Origin: an uncultured Clostridia bacterium
GTDB taxonomy: Bacteria > Bacillota > Clostridia > Christensenellales > Borkfalkiaceae
NCBI GenBank assembly: GCA_947625245.1
Contig: CANQNO010000012.1
Location: forward strand, 1 to 48,630
Direction: 5' to 3'
Length of the DNA stretch: 48,630 bases
Part shown: piece by piece, positions 14,319-22,616 of the stretch
Layout: each line of letters starts with the position of its first letter
Numbering within the stretch: the first letter of the stretch is position 1
Made by a program: the position numbers and the translations under genes
The notes under the pieces: generated by a model
The model's input: the letters and a program-made list of their open reading frames with translations, nothing else
Told to the model about the DNA's origin: nothing
The model's database searches: none

Positions 14319-15131
14319 ATGAAAGCGGGAATATTTTATAACGCCAATTATAAAGATGCCAACCGCGAAAACATAAGAAGCATTTATTCGGCTTTCGGGG
14401 GGGAAGGGAACGACTGCAAAACGGTCTCTTCGCCTGAGGAGCTCGACGGGCTCGACGTGTTGTTTGTGCTGGGAGGAGACGGTACTATACTTACGGTCGC
14501 CGCGGATTGCGGCGTCCGCGGCGTTAAGATAATAGGCGTGAATTACGGTCATATGGGTTTTTTGACCGAATTCGGTCCCGACGAGCTGGATAAAGCAGTA
14601 AAACTTGTTGCCGGCGGCGGATTTGCCGTGGAAAAGCGCAGTATGCTTAAAATCGTCTGTCAAGGTAAAGAATACTATGCTTTGAACGATTTGGTAATAC
14701 AGCGGAGCACGAGCGGGGCGCACTTTTCCAATACCGTAAACCTGCATGCCGAAATCGACGGGGTAACGGTAGACAACTTCTCTGCGGACGGGGTAATAGT
14801 CAGCACACCTACGGGGTCTACGGCGTATTCGCTTTCCGCGGGCGGTCCGGTGATTGCACCGGAGCTCGAAGCTTTTATTTTAACGCCCGTGTGCGCGCAC
14901 TCGCTTCATTCAAAGCCGGTTGTGTTCAGCGACAGATCCGTACTTACCGTTAAGCCCGTAAACTGCAAAACGCCGCTTGTCATCGCCGTCGACGGCAAAA
15001 TTATCGGCAAAATTCACTCTACGGATACCGTAAAGGTTACGAAAGCCGACAAGGCGGTGGAATTTATCACTTCGGGCGATAAAAACTTTTTTAACAGACT
15101 TTTGATTAAATTAAATATTTGGGGTAAATGA
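14319..15131 (+). CDS. nadK: NAD kinase
   Basis: NadK phosphorylates NAD to NADP with ATP or polyphosphate. The 270-residue protein has the GGDGT loop with its catalytic Asp (about residues 52-56), the NYGHMGFLTE segment, NDLVIQRS, and the STPTGSTAYSLSAGGP NAD-binding region. There is no Shine-Dalgarno sequence before ATG 14319, and a promoter ends 7 nt upstream, which suggests a leaderless message in addition to any read-through from tlyA. The stop overlaps argR as ATGA. Confidence 0.95.
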   Translation: MKAGIFYNANYKDANRENIRSIYSAFGGEGNDCKTVSSPEELDGLDVLFVLGGDGTILTVAADCGVRGVKIIGVNYGHMGFLTEFGPDELDKAVKLVAGGGFAVEKRSMLKIVCQGKEYYALNDLVIQRSTSGAHFSNTVNLHAEIDGVTVDNFSADGVIVSTPTGSTAYSLSAGGPVIAPELEAFILTPVCAHSLHSKPVVFSDRSVLTVKPVNCKTPLVIAVDGKIIGKIHSTDTVKVTKADKAVEFITSGDKNFFNRLLIKLNIWGK

Positions 15132-15583
15132 TGCAAAGAACTTTAAGACAGCAAAAAATTCTTGAGATTATTTCTAATAAAGAAATCGACACGCAGGAAG
15201 AATTGTGCGAAGAACTCAACAAAATCAATTTCAACGTTACGCAGGCTACGATTTCCCGCGACGTAAAGGACTTAAAGCTCTATAAAGTTGCGGGTATGCA
15301 AAAAAAATACAGGTACGCAAGTCTGGAAAATTATGTCGATACGGTCACTGACCGCATGACTAACCTGTTCAAGGGCTGCGTACTGTCGGTCAATTATGCC
15401 AAAAACCTTATAATAGTAAAGACGATGCGCGGAAACGGCGCAACCGTCGGCGTTTTTGTGGATTCGTTGCAGATAAGCGAAATAATAGGTTGCGTCGCAG
15501 GCGACGATACCCTTCTTATAGTCGTTGATACTGACGAACACGCATTAAAAGTTTTGGATATTTTAAAAGAGTACCTCGGCTGA
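15128..15583 (+). CDS. argR: arginine repressor ArgR/AhrC
   Basis: ArgR controls arginine synthesis and breakdown with arginine as co-repressor; in Firmicutes it is usually found between nadK/tlyA and recN, as here. The 151-residue protein has an N-terminal winged helix (residues ~8-70, with VTQATISRDVKDLKLYKV) and a C-terminal hexamerisation/arginine-binding domain with GCVAGDDTLLIVV. It overlaps nadK by 4 nt and recN by 1 nt, so its level follows the operon. No arginine genes lie in the window. Confidence 0.95.
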   Translation: MMQRTLRQQKILEIISNKEIDTQEELCEELNKINFNVTQATISRDVKDLKLYKVAGMQKKYRYASLENYVDTVTDRMTNLFKGCVLSVNYAKNLIIVKTMRGNGATVGVFVDSLQISEIIGCVAGDDTLLIVVDTDEHALKVLDILKEYLG

Positions 15584-17262
15584 TGTTACAAAGACTTTAC
15601 ATAAAGAACGTCGCCCTGATTCCCGAAGCCGATATTGTATTCGACGGAGGTTTAAACGTTTTATCGGGCGAAACGGGCTCGGGGAAATCGGTTATCCTCG
15701 ATTCTATAAATTTTGTGCTGGGAAGCAAAGCCGATAAAACAATGATAAGATCCGGCGAGCGTGAGGCAATCGTGCGCGCCGAATTTTATGTTGCCCCCGA
15801 CAGCGCCGCCGCCGAAAAAACGCGCGCGCTCGACATAGATACGGACGGCGAAATTATCATAACGAGAAAATTGAATTCCGACGGCAGAAGCGCGGTAAAG
15901 CTCAACGGCAATACGGTAACTGCGGGGATGTTGAAGTCGGTAACACAGCATCTTGTCGACGTTCACGGTCAGAGCGAGCATTTTTTTCTTTTAAACGAGG
16001 AAAACCAGCTAAAAGTCATAGACGGCATCTGCGGTGAAAAAGCGGCAGAATTCAAGCGACAACTTGCAACGCTCATTTCGGAAAAACGCGGGTATTTAAG
16101 CAAAATAAAATCTCTCGGCGGCGACGAAAGCGAACGCGAGCGCAAGCTGGACCTGTTGAAATTTCAGATTGATGAAATAAGAAGCGCGGGGATTGAACCG
16201 GGCGAATTTGACAGGTTAAAGGCAAAACAGATAATTTTTGCAAACACCGAAAAAATTTTTGCGGCATTGAACGCCGTCCATGGCGCGCTGTCGGACGACG
16301 GCGGTTGCAACGACGCGGTCTCGTCGGCTCTGCATCTGATAAACGGAATTTCCGATCTGGATAAGGAATATGCGGGAATTGCCGAAAGGCTGGAAAGTCT
16401 TGCGGCGGAAGTCTCGGATATCTCCGAAACGGTTGCCGATCTTGCCGAAAATCTTACCTATGACGACAGGGAAGCGCAATTCGTCGACGAGCGGCTGGAA
16501 GTTTTAAAGACTTTGAAGAGGAAATACGGCGACAGCGAGCAAAAAATTTTGGAATTTGCAGCAGGCGCAGAAGCGGAATACGATATGCTGTCCGGCGCCG
16601 CCGACGAAATAGCAAAGGCGGAAAGCATGATTTCTGCCTGCAGCGACAAGATTTACATGGTTTGCAGGCAATTGAGCGATTTAAGACGCAAAAACGCCGA
16701 AACTTTTTGCAGCGACGTGACACGCGAGCTCGGAACTTTGAATATCCCTAACGCAAGTTTTAAAGTGGAATTCGGCGAATTCGACAGAACGACGGCTGAC
16801 CACAATTCGGCGGAAGGGTCGGACAGCCTTCGCTTTATGTTTTCGGCGAACAAAGGCGAGCCTGAAAAGCCGCTTAAAGACGTAATTTCGGGCGGTGAAA
16901 TGAGCAGGTTCATGCTTGCCGTAAAAACGCGGCTGAAAGACCTTAACGGCATTTCGACTTATGTTTTTGACGAAATCGACGCGGGGATAAGCGGTTATAC
17001 GGCTAAAACGGTTGCGGAAAAATTTAAATATATTGCCAAAAACACACAGATAATAGCCGTTTCGCACCTGCCGCAGGTCTGCGCGGCGAGCGATGCGCAG
17101 TTTTTGATATATAAGACAGAAGAAAATTCAAAAACCCTTACAAAAATAAAACGTCTGAACGACGCCGAAAAAATCGACGAAATAGTAAGACTTACGGGTA
17201 ACGTAAAGTCCGAAGCGGCAAAAATACACGCAGGCGAGCTAATAGACCAATTCAAAAATTAA
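15583..17262 (+). CDS. recN: DNA repair protein RecN
   Basis: RecN is an SMC-like ATPase acting in double-strand break repair. The 559-residue protein shows Walker A GETGSGKSVILDS (about 29-41), long coiled-coil arms in the middle (about 150-380), the ABC signature ISGGEMSRFMLA and Walker B TYVFDEIDAGISG. The start codon shares a base with the argR stop (TGATG). It is the last gene of the cluster and is followed by a strong terminator. Length is normal. Confidence 0.96.
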   Translation: MLQRLYIKNVALIPEADIVFDGGLNVLSGETGSGKSVILDSINFVLGSKADKTMIRSGEREAIVRAEFYVAPDSAAAEKTRALDIDTDGEIIITRKLNSDGRSAVKLNGNTVTAGMLKSVTQHLVDVHGQSEHFFLLNEENQLKVIDGICGEKAAEFKRQLATLISEKRGYLSKIKSLGGDESERERKLDLLKFQIDEIRSAGIEPGEFDRLKAKQIIFANTEKIFAALNAVHGALSDDGGCNDAVSSALHLINGISDLDKEYAGIAERLESLAAEVSDISETVADLAENLTYDDREAQFVDERLEVLKTLKRKYGDSEQKILEFAAGAEAEYDMLSGAADEIAKAESMISACSDKIYMVCRQLSDLRRKNAETFCSDVTRELGTLNIPNASFKVEFGEFDRTTADHNSAEGSDSLRFMFSANKGEPEKPLKDVISGGEMSRFMLAVKTRLKDLNGISTYVFDEIDAGISGYTAKTVAEKFKYIAKNTQIIAVSHLPQVCAASDAQFLIYKTEENSKTLTKIKRLNDAEKIDEIVRLTGNVKSEAAKIHAGELIDQFKN

Positions 17263-17288
17263 CCGGCGCAAAACGCCGGATTTTTTTT
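17263..17288 (+). terminator. terminator of the nusB-recN cluster
   Basis: Stem ccggcg/cgccgg with loop caaaa, then A and eight Ts. Confidence 0.85.
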
Positions 17289-17323
17289 CGCATAACTTGA
17301 TTTAAAGTGCGCACAATACTTGT

Positions 17324-18340
17324 ATGTTTTACTGCAAGAGAGCCTTTAAATTATTAATATTGATTTTTTCGATAGTCGTATGCGCGGTCACGCTTATGCC
17401 CGCCGCGGCAAGCGCCGAAGAAGCGCAGCTGTATTTGGGCGGGTTCCCTGCGGGATTTGTGTTGAACACGACTACCGTGGAAGTTATAGGCGTTTGCGAC
17501 GTGGTCACTTGCGACGGAGTGTGTTCCCCTGCGCGCGAAGCCGGCATCAAAACCGGCGACGTGATTGATAAGATAAACGGGGAAGAAGTAAATGCGGTTT
17601 CGGATATCAATAAAATTATATCGGGAGAATATAAAAAGTACGAAGTTGAAATTATCCGCGGCAACGACCGTTTAAATATTCCCATAAACCCCGTCAAAGA
17701 GGCGGCGAGCGGCGGAAAAAGGCTGGGCGTTCTTGTTAAAGACAGTATAAACGGGATAGGTACGGTTACTTATATCGACGGTGCAAACCGCAAATTTGCG
17801 TCGCTCGGTCACCCCGTAACCGATAATGGCGGCAAATACGTTGAAATCCGCGGCGGTACGCTGTACGGAAGTTTGATTTACGACGTCAAAAAAGGAGTAA
17901 GGGGTACGCCGGGCGAACTCAGGGGCGCTTTCGAGAACGGAAGCGTAATGGGAAGCGCCAAAGTCAATTGTCCTTGCGGTGTATACGGCGACCTCGATAA
18001 AAACTATGACTGTTCGGGACTTTTAAAAATTTCCAAAGCTTCTCTGGACGAAGCCGAAATGGGCACAGCGTACATTTATACGACGGTGTACGGGAAGCAG
18101 TCCGAAAAGTATAAAATCTCTATTGTCAAAATCGACAAGTCCTGCAAAGACAACAAAAACTTTGTAATAAAAGTGGACGACGAAAAACTTCTCGACAAAA
18201 CGGGAGGGATAGTTCAGGGCATGAGCGGAAGCCCCATAGTCCAGAACGGCAAACTTATAGGCGCGGTGACCCACGTATTCATCAACGATCCAGCGCGCGG
18301 ATACGGGATAGGGATAGACAAGATGCTCGGTTCATATTAA
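17324..18340 (+). CDS. spoIVB: SpoIVB signalling serine peptidase (S55)
   Basis: SpoIVB is made in the forespore, crosses the inner membrane and cleaves SpoIVFA so that SpoIVFB can activate pro-sigma-K. The 338-residue protein has an N-terminal membrane anchor (about 8-30), a PDZ domain (about 55-115, SPAREAGIKTGDVIDKING) and the S55 peptidase domain. By spacing to B. subtilis the triad would be H163 (LGHPV), D286 and S301 (GMSGSP). No Shine-Dalgarno sequence precedes ATG 17324 and no clear sigma-F/G promoter could be fixed. No spoIVFA/FB pair is in the window; a site-2 protease at 20243 is of another subtype. Confidence 0.95.
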   Translation: MFYCKRAFKLLILIFSIVVCAVTLMPAAASAEEAQLYLGGFPAGFVLNTTTVEVIGVCDVVTCDGVCSPAREAGIKTGDVIDKINGEEVNAVSDINKIISGEYKKYEVEIIRGNDRLNIPINPVKEAASGGKRLGVLVKDSINGIGTVTYIDGANRKFASLGHPVTDNGGKYVEIRGGTLYGSLIYDVKKGVRGTPGELRGAFENGSVMGSAKVNCPCGVYGDLDKNYDCSGLLKISKASLDEAEMGTAYIYTTVYGKQSEKYKISIVKIDKSCKDNKNFVIKVDDEKLLDKTGGIVQGMSGSPIVQNGKLIGAVTHVFINDPARGYGIGIDKMLGSY

Positions 18341-18360
18341 TTTTCGATTCCTCATATAAT
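18332..18360 (+). promoter_or_regulatory. sigma-E-type promoter before the SpoIIM-like gene
   Basis: TCATATT (18332-18338) fits the sigma-E -35 consensus KMATATT at every position. After 14 nt comes CATATAAT (18353-18360), one mismatch from CATACAnT. It begins within the end of spoIVB. Confidence 0.6.
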
Positions 18361-18378
18361 TGTATATGAGGAATTTTC
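18347..18378 (+). terminator. 12-bp hairpin over the spoIVB end and the next start codon
   Basis: attcctcatata (18347-18358) pairs perfectly with tatatgaggaat (18363-18374), loop attg, followed by TTT. It may terminate spoIVB and, in transcripts coming from upstream, hide the ATG at 18366. A transcript from the sigma-E-type promoter would lack the left arm and so escape the hairpin. Confidence 0.5.
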
Positions 18379-18908
18379 ATTGCGATTGTTACAAGTGGGA
18401 TAAAAAGTATTGTTTGGCGTTTGCAATAGTGCTGATTTGCTCAATTATATGTGGCATAGTACTCTACAAACCTGTAATATCGAACATTTATTTCATTAAT
18501 TTTACTTCGGAATACGTTTATAACGTATTTAATTATAAAAATTCCGCACTTTTGTTTTCACATTTATTGAGCGATCTCATATATCTGTACATCGCTTATT
18601 TTTTATGCCGTTTTACAAAATTCAAATATCTTACATTGATATTCGTTTTTTTGCGAGGAATATTTTTCGGTGTGTATACGGCGGTATTATTCGGTATAAC
18701 GTCGTTCGGCGGGGCGATAGCGGGGATATTCGTTTTTATACCGTCGTCGCTTATTTCTATCGCGCTTATATACGCAGTGGTGGAGTTTTGCAAGATAATA
18801 AATAAAAAATACTCGCCTTTTATGCCGCTCGTATTGGCTTTGGTAGACTGTGTTGTATACGCTATACTTATAAACGTGGTGTTCAGGGTGGCGATAGCAA
18901 TAGTATAA
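18366..18908 (+). CDS. SpoIIM-like integral membrane protein (putative stage II sporulation protein M)
   Basis: The 180-residue protein has about five membrane segments (near 14-35, 60-82, 88-108, 112-140 and 150-175). The pattern LRGIFFGVYTAVLFG, a glycine-rich turn, then FVFIPSSLISIALIY resembles SpoIIM, a sigma-E-dependent protein of the SpoIIDMP complex that remodels septal peptidoglycan for engulfment. The sigma-E-type promoter upstream and the neighbouring sporulation carboxypeptidase (dacF is near spoIIM in B. subtilis) support this. ATG 18366 is chosen; TTG 18360 is the alternative. The sequence is divergent, so the assignment is an inference. Confidence 0.55.
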   Translation: MRNFHCDCYKWDKKYCLAFAIVLICSIICGIVLYKPVISNIYFINFTSEYVYNVFNYKNSALLFSHLLSDLIYLYIAYFLCRFTKFKYLTLIFVFLRGIFFGVYTAVLFGITSFGGAIAGIFVFIPSSLISIALIYAVVEFCKIINKKYSPFMPLVLALVDCVVYAILINVVFRVAIAIV

Positions 18909-18932
18909 TTTTTAATAACGCCCGCATACTAT
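18903..18932 (+). promoter_or_regulatory. candidate sporulation-sigma promoter before the carboxypeptidase gene
   Basis: CATACTAT (18925-18932) differs by one base from the sigma-E -10 CATACAnT and also fits the sigma-G CATnnTA form. Upstream, TATAATT (18904-18910, 14-nt spacing) partly fits sigma-E, and GTATA (18903-18907, 17-nt spacing) fits sigma-F/G. Which factor uses it is not decided. The ATG follows only 5 nt later. Confidence 0.4.
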
Positions 18933-18936
18933 CGGT

Positions 18937-20097
18937 ATGAAAAAGTTAATCGGTGTTTTATTATCGGCTTGCTGCATGGGCATATCTTGCGGGGCAATGA
19001 CGGGGTTTACCCTCGAAGGCAACTCCGCAAAGCTCGTCAGCGGCTGTAAATCGGCTTATTTGATGGATTACGGTTCGGGCGAATGCGTATATAAAGAAAA
19101 CGAGACTGCGCGTATGCCCATCGCGAGCGTATGCAAAGTGATGACGCTGACTCTCTGTTTTGACGCGGTTTCTTCGGGAAATCTCTCGTTGAACGAGGAG
19201 ATAACCGTAAGTGATAATGCTGCGGGCATGGGTGGTTCGCAGGTATTTTTGGAAAGCGGCGGCACATACAGGGCGGATGAACTTATAAAATCGATAATCG
19301 TATGTTCGGCAAACGACAGCTGCGTTGCCATGTCCGAAAAGATAGCGGGCGGGGAGGAAGAGTTCGTTTCCCGCATGAACAAAAAGGCAACCGAGCTCGG
19401 CTGTGAAAATACGCTGTTCGCAAATTGTACGGGACTCCCGCGCGAAACGCAGTATTCCTGCGCAAAGGACGTTGCTGTAATGTTCAGAAATCTTTTATCC
19501 TATGAAAAGTATTTCGAATACAGCAAAATATGGCTTGAAGATTTTGCTCACCCCGGCGACCGCGTAACTATCATGACCAATACCAACAAGCTCATCAGAA
19601 GATACGCTTATTGCGACGGCGGAAAAACGGGATTTACCAACGAAGCCGGCTTCTGCCTTGCCGCGACAGCCAAAAAGAACGATTTAAGGCTTGTTTCTGC
19701 CGTTTTGGGCGGTTCGTCGAGCGACGACAGGTTTGATTCTACCGTAAAACTGTTCGATTACGGCTTTGCGAATTATAAAAACAAAATAGTTCTTGATAAA
19801 GACGTGACATTGAACGACGAATTTCCGCTGTGCGGCGGCAAAAAGGACAGCTTTGCCGTAAGACCGGAGAGGAACAGTTATATCTTTTCCTCTATCGGCG
19901 ACGCGCCGGAAATAACCCATAACGTAGTGGCGTACGAGGTGAAGGCCCCCGTTGCGGAAAACCAGGTTGTGGGGAAGATAGAAGTTTACAAGAACGGTGT
20001 GCTTGCCGATTCCGTAAACGTAGTTGCCGCAGAGGCGGTTTTAAAGGCCGGTTTCGGCGACAGGTTCGTCAAAATTTCCGGTCAGTGGGCTCTTTGA
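18937..20097 (+). CDS. D-alanyl-D-alanine carboxypeptidase, S11 family (sporulation type)
   Basis: Penicillin-binding-protein type carboxypeptidases trim the terminal D-Ala of peptidoglycan stem peptides. The 386-residue protein has a signal peptide (about 1-22), the SxxK motif as SVCK (S64, K67), SxN as SAN (124-126) and KTG (230-232), then a C-terminal beta domain. SVCK is a departure from the common STTK but keeps the catalytic Ser and Lys. The promoter-like CATACTAT just upstream and the sporulation neighbours suggest a DacB/DacF role in spore cortex. A second S11 enzyme is at 23492. Confidence 0.9.
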   Translation: MKKLIGVLLSACCMGISCGAMTGFTLEGNSAKLVSGCKSAYLMDYGSGECVYKENETARMPIASVCKVMTLTLCFDAVSSGNLSLNEEITVSDNAAGMGGSQVFLESGGTYRADELIKSIIVCSANDSCVAMSEKIAGGEEEFVSRMNKKATELGCENTLFANCTGLPRETQYSCAKDVAVMFRNLLSYEKYFEYSKIWLEDFAHPGDRVTIMTNTNKLIRRYAYCDGGKTGFTNEAGFCLAATAKKNDLRLVSAVLGGSSSDDRFDSTVKLFDYGFANYKNKIVLDKDVTLNDEFPLCGGKKDSFAVRPERNSYIFSSIGDAPEITHNVVAYEVKAPVAENQVVGKIEVYKNGVLADSVNVVAAEAVLKAGFGDRFVKISGQWAL

Positions 20098-20112
20098 AAA
20101 AAACAATATATT

Positions 20113-20145
20113 GCGGCGCACGGAAAATCCGTGCGCCGTATTTTG
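20113..20145 (+). terminator. terminator after the first S11 carboxypeptidase
   Basis: An 11-bp GC-rich stem (cggcgcacgga/tccgtgcgccg) with loop aaa is followed by tattttgtg. Confidence 0.75.
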
Positions 20146-20175
20146 TGTGATAGGCAATATTCTTAATCAAAATAA

Positions 20176-20204
20176 TTGACTATTTAAACCTGTTTTGGTA
20201 AAAT
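20176..20204 (+). promoter_or_regulatory. sigma-A promoter of the site-2 protease-scpA-scpB unit
   Basis: TTGACT (20176-20181), 17 nt, TAAAAT (20199-20204). It leaves a leader of about 30 nt before the ATG at 20243. Confidence 0.65.
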
Positions 20205-20242
20205 ATACATAAAGTATGTCCTTACGGCGATACGATTAAAGT

Positions 20243-20998
20243 ATGAATCCATTGGTAAATGACCTGATTTACTATGTGTCGGCAATCGTTGCGGTGATTT
20301 TTGTATTTGCGCCCCACGAATTTGCCCACGCCTATATAGCTTATAAATGCGGCGACCCTACGGCAAAAATGCGCGGCAGGATGACCCTTAATCCGTTAAA
20401 ACATATCGATATCTACGGTTTTTTGGCATGTATTCTGGTAGGGTTCGGTTGGGCAAAACCCGTGCCCATCAACCCATATAATTTCAAACACTACCGCAGA
20501 GGTATGTTTTTTACATCAATTGCGGGCGTTACTGCCAACTATATAATAGCATTTTTTGCATATCCGCTGTTTTTGCTGGTGGAGATATATATGCCCGTAA
20601 GCACGGTTGCGGGGTATTATCTTTACAGTTTTTTGGAACTCACGTTCAGAAATATTTTCGTGTTCAGCCTCGGCGTGTTTATGTTCAACCTGCTTCCGTT
20701 CAATCCGCTTGACGGGTTCAGGATAGTTCAGGCGGCGACGAGAGAGGTGAACCCGGTACAGCGATTTTTGAGAAATTACGGGCAATATATCCTCATTGCC
20801 GTCGTTTTGGAAAGTTTTTTGTGCGGAATTCTCGAAAGTTACGCACATCTGCCGATTGCCCGCTATTTTAATATTTTGGGCTATGTGCAGTGGTTTGCTT
20901 TGAATATTTTGGGCTATCCCATACAGCTCGTATGGAATTTGATCTTCCGTTTGGGTATTCCCGGCATTAATCCGTACGGGGTTTTGATATCTGTTTAA
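20243..20998 (+). CDS. site-2 protease family protein (M50)
   Basis: The 251-residue membrane metalloprotease has HEFAH (25-29) as the zinc site in the first helix and NPLDG (154-158, D157 the third ligand) in a later helix, the arrangement of the short, PDZ-less M50 group (YwhC/YdiL type). Substrates of this group are mostly unknown. In Clostridia the gene is usually directly upstream of scpA, as here (5 nt apart). It is unlikely to be SpoIVFB, which has a CBS domain and a SpoIVFA partner. No Shine-Dalgarno sequence is visible. Confidence 0.92.
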   Translation: MNPLVNDLIYYVSAIVAVIFVFAPHEFAHAYIAYKCGDPTAKMRGRMTLNPLKHIDIYGFLACILVGFGWAKPVPINPYNFKHYRRGMFFTSIAGVTANYIIAFFAYPLFLLVEIYMPVSTVAGYYLYSFLELTFRNIFVFSLGVFMFNLLPFNPLDGFRIVQAATREVNPVQRFLRNYGQYILIAVVLESFLCGILESYAHLPIARYFNILGYVQWFALNILGYPIQLVWNLIFRLGIPGINPYGVLISV

Positions 20999-21003
20999 GT
21001 AAA

Positions 21004-21819
21004 ATGGCAAAGAACGACTACGAAAATTTTGAATCGATTGTGGATTACGATACGGTTCTCGACGATTTCGAGGGACCGCTCGATTTACTTTTGCATCTTA
21101 TAAATATCGCCCAGATAAGAATAGAGGACGTATTCGTTTCCAAAGTCACGGATCAGTTTTTGGATTATATCGAGTATATGAAAACCCAGCCGCGGCGGGA
21201 TGTGGACAAGGAGAGCGAATATCTTGCGCTTGCCGCGCAGATAGTTTACATAAAATCCAAAAGCATGGTTCCCGTTGTGGAAGTTATGGGCGAAGATATG
21301 GGCGGCGCCGACGACGAAGAACAGGCGCTGATCGAGCAGCTGAGACAGCGCGAATACGAGCTTATAAAAGAGGAAACCCCAAAACTCAAGGATCTTGAAA
21401 CAATAGGATATTATTATAAAGAGCCCGATAAATCGCTTGACGGCGTAAGGGTGGTTTACAAGGACTTTACTTTGGAAGGGCTCTTGCGCGCGTTCGCCGA
21501 CATGATGATAAAAAACGAGAGCATGCAGCGCGAAAAGGACGCGGTTAAAGAAATTCCGAAAGACGCTTACACTGTTGAAGAAAAAGTCGTATACATAAAG
21601 AACCGTCTTGTGGAATCGGGGGATACGGATTTTGAAGATTTGTTTACCGTATTTTCCAAAAACGAAGTAATTACAACCTTTCAGGCGTTGCTCGAAATGC
21701 TTAAGCACCAATTCATTATGGTTGAGCAAAAGGACAGTTTCGGCGCAATTACCATAAAACTCAATCCCGAATGGGATTTAAAGGAAATATCGGATGAGCA
21801 ATTTGACGAATACGATTGA
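21004..21819 (+). CDS. scpA: segregation and condensation protein A
   Basis: ScpA is the kleisin that bridges SMC heads in the condensin complex for chromosome segregation. The 271-residue protein has the N-terminal segment FEGPLDLLLHLI (about 23-34) that binds the SMC neck, a central acidic/helical region and a C-terminal winged helix (VEEKVVYIKNRL to FQALLEMLKHQ). It overlaps scpB by 26 nt. Typical length. Confidence 0.95.
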   Translation: MAKNDYENFESIVDYDTVLDDFEGPLDLLLHLINIAQIRIEDVFVSKVTDQFLDYIEYMKTQPRRDVDKESEYLALAAQIVYIKSKSMVPVVEVMGEDMGGADDEEQALIEQLRQREYELIKEETPKLKDLETIGYYYKEPDKSLDGVRVVYKDFTLEGLLRAFADMMIKNESMQREKDAVKEIPKDAYTVEEKVVYIKNRLVESGDTDFEDLFTVFSKNEVITTFQALLEMLKHQFIMVEQKDSFGAITIKLNPEWDLKEISDEQFDEYD

Positions 21820-22498
21820 AGCCATAGTCTTTGCTTCAGGCGAACCTGTTCCCGTAAAGTTTTTAGTGGAAAAACTCGGGATAACGTTAAAGGAAGCGAA
21901 TTCGGCGATCGGCGAGCTGAAAGAGAAGTACGGAGAGGACTGCGGCATAAACTTTCTTACCTTTAACGGAAAAGTGCAGTTTGCGAGCAATCCGAAGTAT
22001 AAAGAAAAGATTTCTGAAGTCCTGATACCTATTAAAGAAAAGGAATTCACCAAAACAATTCTTGAGTGTGCCGCGATAATCGCCTATAAACAGCCGATCA
22101 CTAAGCCCGAACTCGAAGAAATAAGGCAAGTCAGTTGCGACTATGCGATACATACGCTTTTGGAATTGGGGATGATTGTGCCGTGCGGCAGAAAAGACGT
22201 GCTGGGCAGACCTATTTTATATGCCACGACCGACGAATTTTTAAAGCGGTTCAGGCTGAATTCCATAGACCAGCTCCCCGATTACGACGATTTGATGGAA
22301 CAGATTGCAAAGAGCAGGGATTTCCGTGAATCGGACGACGCAAATTATCTGTACAGGAAAGACGAGTATGTCGAAGAAGCCGCAGAGGTCGAAACTCCCG
22401 TGCAAAATGTTCCCGAACAGAAAGCAAAAGTCACCGAGGACGGGCGGGAATTGCCTGACTTTATCGCCGACGACGATGATATTATAAGAATTGATTAA
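21794..22498 (+). CDS. scpB: segregation and condensation protein B
   Basis: ScpB dimers bind ScpA in the SMC complex. The 234-residue product shows two winged helices, with IEAIVFASGEPVPV at the N-terminus and LECAAIIAYKQPITKPELEEIR in the second, and GRKDVLGRPILYATTDEFL after that. An acidic tail (about 185-234) is longer than the core fold and may be disordered. It starts 26 nt inside scpA, so the two are translationally coupled. A strong terminator follows. Confidence 0.95.
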   Translation: MSNLTNTIEAIVFASGEPVPVKFLVEKLGITLKEANSAIGELKEKYGEDCGINFLTFNGKVQFASNPKYKEKISEVLIPIKEKEFTKTILECAAIIAYKQPITKPELEEIRQVSCDYAIHTLLELGMIVPCGRKDVLGRPILYATTDEFLKRFRLNSIDQLPDYDDLMEQIAKSRDFRESDDANYLYRKDEYVEEAAEVETPVQNVPEQKAKVTEDGRELPDFIADDDDIIRID

Positions 22499-22513
22499 TA
22501 AATAAAAACAGGC

Positions 22514-22550
22514 GCGCCGCCGACCCAAAAGGTTGGCGGCGCAGTTTTTT
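22514..22550 (+). terminator. terminator after scpB
   Basis: A 12-bp GC-rich stem (gcgccgccgacc with ggttggcggcgc, one G:U) with a 5-nt loop is followed by AG and six Ts. Confidence 0.85.
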
Positions 22551-22582
22551 AAAAGAAAATGCGCTTACATAGCGGATAGGTT

Positions 22583-22610
22583 GCATATTAAATCGGGCGT
22601 TACAAATAAT
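22583..22610 (+). promoter_or_regulatory. possible sigma-E-like promoter before the DUF2953/gerW/dac cluster
   Basis: GCATATT (22583-22589) matches the sigma-E -35 consensus. CAAATAAT (22603-22610) is two mismatches from the -10, with a 13-nt instead of 14-nt gap. The ATG at 22617 follows 6 nt later. Weak evidence. Confidence 0.3.
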
Positions 22611-22616
22611 AATTTT

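Noticed and set aside
20243-20998. SpoIVFB identity for the site-2 protease
   Set aside because: No CBS domain, no adjacent spoIVFA, and the gene is coupled to scpA with a sigma-A promoter; it fits the general short M50 group.
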